Below are positions 57,179 through 64,000 of a stretch of DNA of 64,000 nt, piece by piece. Location: contig NC_090942.1 of assembly GCF_040807025.1 (NCBI RefSeq), forward strand, positions 65,056,911 through 65,120,910, written 5' to 3'. Every line of letters starts with the position of its first letter. The stretch's first letter is position 1. Origin of the DNA: Struthio camelus (lineage: Eukaryota; Chordata; Aves; Struthioniformes; Struthionidae). The position numbers and the translations under genes were made by a program. The notes below the pieces were generated by a model. The model saw nothing but the letters and a program-made list of their open reading frames with translations, was not told the origin of the DNA and searched no databases.

Positions 57179-58235
57179 TTTATTCTAACCAGCCTTACCT
57201 AGCATCATCATGTTTTCTAACACTGCTGGAGAGACATTATCAGCTGCCTGCTAATGCCTGAGCTGATCAGCAGCAACGCTCAGAAGCTGGAGTTTCTGTC
57301 TGACCATCTGGAAGCTGGTCTCAGAGGCAAGACCCTGGCAAGAGAGCTCCATTTTCGGCTCCGCCTGCAAGCAGCCCAGGTGAGAGAAACAAGGCCCACC
57401 TGCCACCAAGGCACGTGGATACGGTAAAGCCGAGGGCTCGGCCTCTAGATGTCTCCTCCAGCCCATGCTCAGCCCCAGAGGGGCGAGTGGGCAGACACAC
57501 AGCTCTCCCCAAAGAATACCCAAGGTGCCATATACCTTTTACACCACTCACTTTTAATTACATTGCATAAGGAAAGGCCTCTCCTTGTGCCAGGACCCCC
57601 TGGCACAGTCACCCCGATAGCAGGCTGGCCGATCAAGTCCTCAGTAGATTTAGTGGTTCCCCCTCACCCGTTCCCCCTGCTCGTAAGCTCTTCCTAGTCA
57701 GTCTGCATCCTTGCGGTCCTCAGTGTCCTCATTTGGCAAAGACCTGTTTCCATACATCTCCTCTTTCCTCCCCTCCTTGGTGTTTGTGCTCTGCTCAGTC
57801 CCTGTGGGAGTCCCATTCTGGCCTCCCGTAACACCATGCGGAGAGGAGGCAGGGCAAGAGTCATTGGTTAATATTTGTTCTAACCCCAATATAAATAGGA
57901 AAATACAACAAAATAAAGAATTGACTAGCTAAGAGATCCAATCAGCCGGGACATCTGCAACATGCTAGTGCAGAGTTCAGAGAGCGCTTGGTCCAGTGCA
58001 TGGTACTGTAGAAATCCAGAGACTTGTCCAGGCAGCTCTGCGGTCATCAAATCTTCTTATGGCACCACACGCCTGCGTGAGCACATCCTGGCCTCCTCCT
58101 GCCTTGGGGGGCCAGCTCACCCAAGGCTGCTGGTCCCTGGGAGCAGGCCAAATGGGAATGGTTGGTAACAGTCCAATTTGTTCCTGTTAAATGGTAAAGC
58201 CCTTCTCTTCTATGGAATGAGCATGTGCTTCACTC
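57179..58235 (-). other. DENND2A: DENND2A 3' UTR with candidate polyadenylation signals
   Basis: The minus-strand sequence after the DENND2A stop has an ATTAAA at 57558-57553 and an AATAAA at 57184-57179. Either would give a 3' UTR of roughly 0.7-1.1 kb. The true end cannot be decided from sequence alone. Confidence 0.4.
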
Positions 58236-58267
58236 TTATTTTTTGTGGAGGAATTTCATTTTGCTAC
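58236..58267 (-). CDS. DENND2A: DENND2A last coding exon
   Basis: The acceptor is CCATCTCTTCAG. The exon encodes GSKMKFLHKK followed by TAA at 58238-58236. It is too short to appear as an open frame and was found from the conserved C-terminus. Confidence 0.95.
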
Positions 58268-61200
58268 CTGAAGAGATGGAGAAAGGAAAATGGACTTATC
58301 ACAGTGACAGGCTAGACAAGTATCACTCTCCCTGCTGCCATTGGCTCAGCAAGCCTATACAGAGAATCGTCCCTGCTGCCGGCACAGGGTCCTTATCCAG
58401 AGCCACCCGCCCTACCAGGCAGGAAGTAGATGCTTGCAGGTCATTGCTCTGCTCCCCCCCCCAACCCCCCCCACCCCCAGAGCAGTGCTGCAGACTGGGA
58501 CACCTTCCAGAGCCTGTTTGCCCACCGCTTGTGGAAGGTGAACATTTTACTCAGCTCACTTGGCCAGAACATGTGTGGATAAGAGGCATGGCACGCCAGC
58601 CCCACACACACTGCTGCTCTTTCAGAGTGGCCAAGACAAGAGAGACAGGGATGTGATCTGAACATAAAACCCAGCTTTCTTAGCTAGGGCGTCCAGGCTA
58701 GCCCCTCATCAAGGGCTTCTAACCTCTGTCTGCAGCTCTCTTCCTGACTTTGTTACAGTGGGAACTGAATTCAGCCTCTCAACACTCTTGGGCAATTCCC
58801 ACCACTGATTCCTCCAGGTAGAGTTGAAGCCTGGGGAGAGTTTGTCACTCCCCCAACCAGGAACAGCATCCACCACCCTTGAGTCACTGGTCACTCCATT
58901 GCCTCCTCAGACCCTCTTTTCTCCTTTGGAAGTCCCAGAAATGGCTCACGGCCCAAACTCTGTTCTCCCACCAGCCTCCAGACAAGGGGCAGATCAGCAG
59001 GCTGATCCACCAGTGAGCCAGAGCACAGATACACCAATTAGTGCTTCCCCCTCACCCATTCCCCCACTGCCAGAGGCCAGGCACTAATCACTTACTCAAG
59101 GCTCAGAGCACGGCTCTGCAAAAAGCCACACTCAGTCACTGGGAGAGTCCTGATACACCACAGTGAACAACCCCTGGTGTCGAATCTCTGGGCCTGGTAT
59201 CAAGGGAAGAAGAGCCCAAACCTCAAGGAAAGCCAGTGGCTTTGCTGGCCCCTTACCTAGTCCTTTCAGGAACCTATTGACTCCACTCTGCTCCCCACTG
59301 GGAAGTGTTTCCAGGTACTCCTGAGCCCGTACCTCAAACAGACCTGCAGGAAGAGAGGAGCCAACAACTTCTGTTTTGCTTCCTTATAAAAGTAAGACCC
59401 ACATCTGAAAGTATGCTGTTCCGGCTTACCAATGAACTGTTGCACAGGATAGTGAACAACTCATCCAACCTCCTTCACCAGCCAAGCCCAGATCTGGAGC
59501 CTGGTCCATGTCCGTGGGGCTCCCAGCTATGCTGCCACCTCCTCCCCCAGCACTGCAAGGCTGACTGGTCTTTTGTGCTTCACATAAGAAGAGATAAAAC
59601 CTCTGCTCATTCTGCTATGAACGTGGCTAAATCCGGAAAGTGAGGTCATCTGGGCAGTCATCATGCGGAAGCCACATTTCACCACTCTGCAAAAACTTTT
59701 ACCCAGCCACCTATTCAAAAGTCCACTGCTCATTAGCACTTTGTAGGAAACTGCTAAACCAGCACTGAGCAGCAAGCAGGGATGAGAAAGTGGCTGTCAG
59801 CAGAGCCCTAGGGACCATGGGATAACAGAAGTGAAACAACACTGAAGCAGCTCTAGGAACATTCATATTTTCTGCTAGACCAAAGAGCAACATAACCAAT
59901 CTGGCCCATTCTTCCTCTAGACACGCTTCTCCAGTGCCAGCACCCAGGAGGAGGGACTGCAATAATAAGCACAGTTTGGGCAACGTGCCCTCCTCTGACA
60001 GTCATGTCATTCAAAAAGGAACGGAAGAGGCATACATGGAGGATATGGCTTATGTCCCTTATTACAGTGGTGAAGGTGAAGGGTGGCTGTAACCCCAGTG
60101 AGGCACTCCAGATGCTCCCCCTTTGGGAAGATAAGGAAACATTGACAAAAAATCCCTGAGTGACTTCTTGAAGACCACACAAGGATATCAGAACAGACCA
60201 TCTACCCACACTAAAGCTTTCCTATTGCCTCCCTCCTAGCATCCCTGCACACTACAGATTCCCGCCACTTTGCTGAGGATGGAGCTGGCTGCTAGCGTGA
60301 GTCTCCCAACTCTCGCCGGAGCAAGAGCAACATTTTCACAACTGCAGATGACCCTAGCAGAGCCCCTCACCTCTGACCCCCTGCTTCCGCAGCTCCCGCT
60401 CTTGAATGAAGCCCCCGAACATCTGTGTCTCCATAAAGACTTCCAGGAAGCGTCGGAGGCTCTTGGAGGAGACAGACTTCCGGAAGGCCTCGCGCTGCAA
60501 AGTCCGCTCCTCTCGCTCGTTGGGCGTCAGGAAGAGGGAGTAGTGGCCCACGATTTCCACAAAGAAACGGACAAAGGCCTCAGACACCACCTCGTTCAAA
60601 GGGCTGGATTCTAGGGAGAAAAGAAAGAGGCAGTGGTGAGGGCAGCGCTGCAAGGATGTGCTAGGAGGAGCAGTGTTCTTTACTCCAAGAGCTATCCGTG
60701 GTGTCTTACCCACCCCAGGTACACACTCACTGGCCTTTCTCAGATCCAGCCTGAGTGGAAAAAATTCATTGACAGAGACGCTATCCTAGAAAGTGCTTGC
60801 CATACACAAAAACAGTGGACTACTATTACTTTGAAAGTCACCTAGCTCTGTCTCGGTTCTTCTGCAACCAGGTTATGCCCATAGACCCCCACAAAGAGCT
60901 GTCTCGGCCCAGTCACTTGCAACCTGCACTGTTGCTTCAGAGACTAATTCTGCACATGGACCGTCCACTGGAGGAGTCTGCAACATTCACATGGTCATCA
61001 GCAGAGAGAGGCCTGTGTAATCCCCACCTGAAAGGATTACAGATGTTCCTTAAGGAAACGAAGGACAGAATCAGGAAGGGGATGAGGACTGTGCGATGGA
61101 ATATTTAATAAAGCTTCAAGCAAAATCCTGGATTATCTCCAATTTTTGCCGTGTTAAGTTCAGTCCAAACCTAGTTTTTCTCTAGGGAGTGACAGGAGAA

Positions 61201-63903
61201 GAAGGAGCAGGAAGAGATATGGTTTTAAGCTGAAAGACGCTGTCCTTTACCCTGCTTGCCATTCACAGAGCCTTCCTCCTTGTCGCTCGCCAGCTCGTTC
61301 CTCTGCTCCAAGATGTGCTCTAAGGCACTCTGCAGCTTACGAGGCAGAATGGAGTCCTCATCTTCCATCTGCAAAACAGAGCCACATCCTCAGGGCCCAG
61401 GGCCGCCACATGGCGGGTGCGTGCCCTTCTCTGCCAGATCCTACCCAGTCCCTGACATAGCAGGGGAACACTAAAAATGAACTGCAAGGAGAGAAGGAGA
61501 GGCAGAACTCATAATATACTTAGCACCTTCTCCATACCTCCCAGCCAGGACTATCAAGAAAGCATGGGGGGAGCAGAAAAGGGGGTGTCTTGTCCCAAAT
61601 GCTCTCCTATCTTGGAAGGATTTCAGGTGTCTGACCTGAGAGACGACCTGTCAAGGCTCACCCTTGGCTCCACTATCTGTCTGAGAGCACCAATAACACC
61701 ACAAACAAGACTTAGCTGGACAACGCTGGCATGCAGCCAGGTAAGCACAACTGCTTACTTAGCATTACTCAGACAATGATCATGTTACAAAGACTTAACA
61801 AGTTTCCGCAGAACAACGAGGGACTGTGCATGAACTTTTACCAACCCTGGCGGAGATAATGTGATTTAGCTTAAACCTCCAAGAGAGAGGTATAAGGTTA
61901 AGCATTTCACCCCACATCTGCCACTAAAAGGATGCAAACACAGTTCACACAGCCAAAGCAGCTGACAAACACAAGCTCTGTCAGAGGAGTGGCCTTCATC
62001 CACATGCTACTCCCTGTGGCAGGAGATACTCCTGTCCCATTTTACCCATAAGACCTGAGGCTCCAGGACAGACCCACACAGCCAGCACTGCAGAGGAATC
62101 TGTGGGAGAGCTCTGGGCCTCAACTGGCTTCTGGGGTGAGGACCACATTCTCTCATCTATCCTCTCCCCTTAAATATCCTGCTCCTCCTCTCCAGGACAC
62201 AGGGAAGGAAAAACCTACAGGCAGTCTTGTCTGCAAAGCAACAGCTATATTCCCAATTACTGGCTTCCATACAGTGTAAGGACTAGAACGAGGAAACACA
62301 AACTCCTAGGGCAGGAAGGGATTTGAAGGAATCATCAAGGCTATTTTCTCTGCTCAAGGCAGGGTAAGTGATAGGAGAGGGACTGGCAGACACAGTCCCA
62401 ACTCCCTGGGAGCTGCAGCTGCTGCCCAGAAGATGGCGCTGGGCCGAGGCTCTTCCGTTCTGCCCACAGTGTTATCGCATGTCACTCAAAGATCTGCAGC
62501 ACCCAAGTTCCCCTCTTTTAAAAAAGATAACGCACCGTGATTCAGTCCTTAACATCCATTCAGTCCTTGCTTTAGGACTCTGATACTACATGAGTACGCA
62601 GTAACCACTATAACACCGCCAACCACAAATCCCGCCTCAGTCTGCATGGGGAGTAAGCGATCCAGTCAGCCAGGTAGGTCAGCAAACAGAGACTGAGGCA
62701 AGATCTATTGGAGAAAGGTGACAGAAGATGCAGGATATGAAACAGCTCTGCTCACCTGTCTCAGAAACCGGTTATTTACGAGGTCAACCACAAGGACCTA
62801 ACAGAGAGCGAGAAGAAAAGCAGGAAATTATTATTTCCATCATTAGAGTTTATCTTACTCTGAAACTGCTCTGGAGGAAACACTTCAGCCCTGCCCCTGC
62901 TCCTCCTAACCACCACAGCAGCTGGAGGAGGCATCCAGCGCTGGCCAAGAGCGGGACCCTTGTTGTGGCTTTCTAACAACTTGACCACAAACCACAGAAC
63001 AGCTTAGACAAAAAGAGGCTGTTCTTCAAGCCCAGCCCACCGCTCCTCACTGCCCTGGCTCAGCGCTGTGCTAAGGCTGCTCACGCCGCGCTTGCATCAG
63101 AGCTCCTGTCTTTCCTGCCTGCGCGCTGCCCTGCGTTGCTCTGGGTGGGCAGGGATGGAAATGTTCTGGCTCATTGACCAGGGCTGGCTATGTTCACCCT
63201 TGTGCACCATGAACCAGTCCAGTTCCTAATTATTTATGCATTTTATTAGGCATCTATGTTAATTAGACAGAAGGGCAGCTATCCTGGACAATTTTTAGCA
63301 AGTACGATTCACACCTGGCAGCCTTTGTTCTTAGCCCCTAGACAATAGTACCCAGAAATCACCAGAAACTTTTAAAAATAATGCCCTACCAGTACAACCC
63401 CACTGTGGGAGACCCCGGCCTCCCCCATTCCCAAGCTCCACACGAGGCAGAGCGCAGCCCTCCGCCTCACAGCGTGCCCCGGGGGAAGTTCGCCTCCTCC
63501 CTCGCCCTGCGCTCGCAGCAGCCAAAGGACGAGAGCTCGATCCTTTCACACCGCTAGCTGCCAAACAGCGGCCTGCAGTTTTCTGTGGTGACAGCACCAC
63601 CCTGCATTAAAACGACAGAGGCAAACATGGCTCTCGATAGCAGCCTTGCTAGGACACGAGGCAACTCAGCCTTGGAAGAGCAATAATTTTTTTTAAGAGC
63701 AAGGCTGTCAGAGTGCGTGGCTCACCTCCTCTACTGGGAGCTCCTTCAGGCGAGGCAGAGAGCTGGAGAGCAGGCCGATGAGGAAGGGGGTGGGCGAGCA
63801 CACAATATCGATCATGGAAGGCGGCAGCACAGGGATGTAGGTGTGCTGCCAAGTGAAGGGGTACAGGAGGGCCACCGTGGCGTGGCAACACTTCGAGAGA
63901 GTG
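58236..63903 (-). CDS. DENND2A: DENND2A, last six coding exons (C-terminal DENN region)
   Basis: Joined minus-strand exons are 63903-63726, 62797-62756, 61368-61251, 60610-60371, 59343-59257 and 58267-58236; the gene continues beyond the right edge. DENND2A is a DENN-domain guanine nucleotide exchange factor for Rab9-type GTPases in endosome-to-Golgi traffic. The sequence covers the end of the cDENN and the dDENN part: LYPFTWQHTYIPVLPPSMID, then VLVVDLVNNRFLRQ, then ILPRKLQSALEHILEQRNEL, then VVSEAFVRFFVEIVGHYSLF, then FLEVFMETQMFGGFIQEREL, ending GSKMKFLHKK and a TAA stop. All five junctions keep phase with GT-AG sites. The FRQ-MEDED type linkage and the C-terminal KMKFLHKK fit DENND2A better than its paralogues 2C and 2D. 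The MKRN1-DENND2A neighbourhood agrees. Confidence 0.95.
59257..59343 (-). CDS. DENND2A: DENND2A exon (second from last)
   Basis: The acceptor is CTTCCTGCAG and the donor CTAG|GTAAGG. It encodes GLFEVRAQEYLETLPSGEQS and then GVNRFLKGL. Confidence 0.96.
60371..60610 (-). CDS. DENND2A: DENND2A exon (third from last, dDENN)
   Basis: The acceptor is TTTTCTCCCTAG and the donor AGAG|GTGAGG. It encodes SSPLNEVVSEAFVRFFVEIV, then REERTLQREAFRKSVSSKSL, then FMETQMFGGFIQERELRKQG. This is the most conserved DENND2 C-terminal block. Confidence 0.97.
61251..61368 (-). CDS. DENND2A: DENND2A exon (fourth from last)
   Basis: The acceptor is CTGTTTTGCAG and the donor CAGG|GTAAAG. It encodes MEDEDSILPRKLQSALEHIL, then EQRNELASDKEEGSVNGKQ. 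Confidence 0.95.
62030..62145 (+). repeat. Possible ancient MIR-like SINE relic
   Basis: 'tcccattttacccataagac', then 'ctgaggctccaggacagacc' and 'cacacagccagcactgcaga' follow the 'tcccattttacagatgaggaaactgag...cacacagc' order of MIR-type cores. It lies in a DENND2A intron and was judged by eye. Confidence 0.5.
62300..62372 (-). mobile_element. Possible old CR1-type fragment
   Basis: 'gggcaggaagggatttgaag' and 'tctctgctcaaggcaggg' resemble the reverse complement of a CR1 3' end. It is short and strongly diverged. Confidence 0.35.
62756..62797 (-). CDS. DENND2A: DENND2A exon (fifth from last, 42 nt)
   Basis: A micro-sized in-frame exon encoding VLVVDLVNNRFLRQ. The acceptor is CTCTGTTAG and the donor CAG|GTGAGC. 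It is phase 0 on both sides, so it could be skipped without a frameshift. Confidence 0.95.
62798..63725 (-). other. DENND2A intron
   Basis: About 0.9 kb. It contains a CpG-richer patch near 63410-63550 and an AT-rich segment near 63225-63265 with ATTTATGCATTTTATTAGG. No exon is seen. Confidence 0.7.
63726..63903 (-). CDS. DENND2A: DENND2A exon, cDENN end (sixth from last)
   Basis: The acceptor is TATCTTCCAG before 63903 and the donor GAG|GTGAGC after 63726. It encodes TLSKCCHATVALLYPFTWQH, then TYIPVLPPSMIDIVCSPTPF, then LIGLLSSSLPRLKELPVEE. This is the conserved DENN core around YPFxWQHTYIPVLP. Confidence 0.96.
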
Positions 63904-64000
63904 CTGGAAGATAAAACACAAGCATGTGCAATAGCAGGTCAGTTAGCAGGTGAGTGGCACTTACTAGAAATCAGGACTCTTTCAATTGCTCCCTGAGCGA

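Noticed and set aside
1-64000. CRISPR arrays, prokaryotic operons, insertion sequences, rRNA genes.
   Set aside because: None seen; the window is a spliced vertebrate locus.

Overview
This is a eukaryotic, vertebrate window and almost certainly avian. It shows spliced genes with kilobase introns, GC-rich CpG-island promoters, and several CR1 LINE 3' ends with the short terminal ATTCTGTG-type repeat that birds carry in large numbers. The species cannot be named from the sequence. Most long open frames are chance frames; the real genes were found by locating exons, checking splice sites and checking that reading phase carries across every junction.

Layout. Positions 1-12036 (minus strand) hold the 5' part of MKRN1, the makorin RING-finger E3 ligase: coding exon 1 in a CpG island, a 9.8-kb first intron, exon 2 and the start of exon 3. 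Positions 12.1-18.3 kb are intergenic, with a second small CpG island at 13.37-13.56 kb. Positions 18376-45026 (plus strand) hold an 18-exon gene for a predicted 701-residue bifunctional pseudouridine-degrading enzyme. Its N-terminal half is a PsuG-type pseudouridine-5'-phosphate glycosidase and its C-terminal half is a PfkB-type pseudouridine kinase. All 17 junctions keep frame, and both halves keep their signature residues. Positions 49530 to about 52.5-52.7 kb (plus strand) hold a small secreted-peptide gene with a TATA box, a signal peptide, a cysteine-free propeptide and a compact six-cysteine domain on its own exon; I do not recognise the family. Positions 58236-63903 (minus strand) hold the last six coding exons of DENND2A. 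The rest is intron or intergenic DNA with CR1 fragments, possible ancient SINE relics and short tandem duplications.

How the genes relate. MKRN1 and DENND2A are neighbours in the same order and orientation in human 7q34. The pseudouridine gene and the peptide gene sit in the interval between them, where I know of no human gene. The kinase half would phosphorylate free pseudouridine and the glycosidase half would split the product into uracil and ribose 5-phosphate, so one polypeptide covers the whole salvage route. An arginine-rich N-terminus suggests mitochondrial import.

The most notable items are the intact fusion enzyme, a minor-spliceosome (U12-type) intron in its glycosidase half next to a predicted active-site asparagine, a phase-0 intron exactly at the glycosidase/kinase boundary, and the unrecognised six-cysteine secreted peptide.
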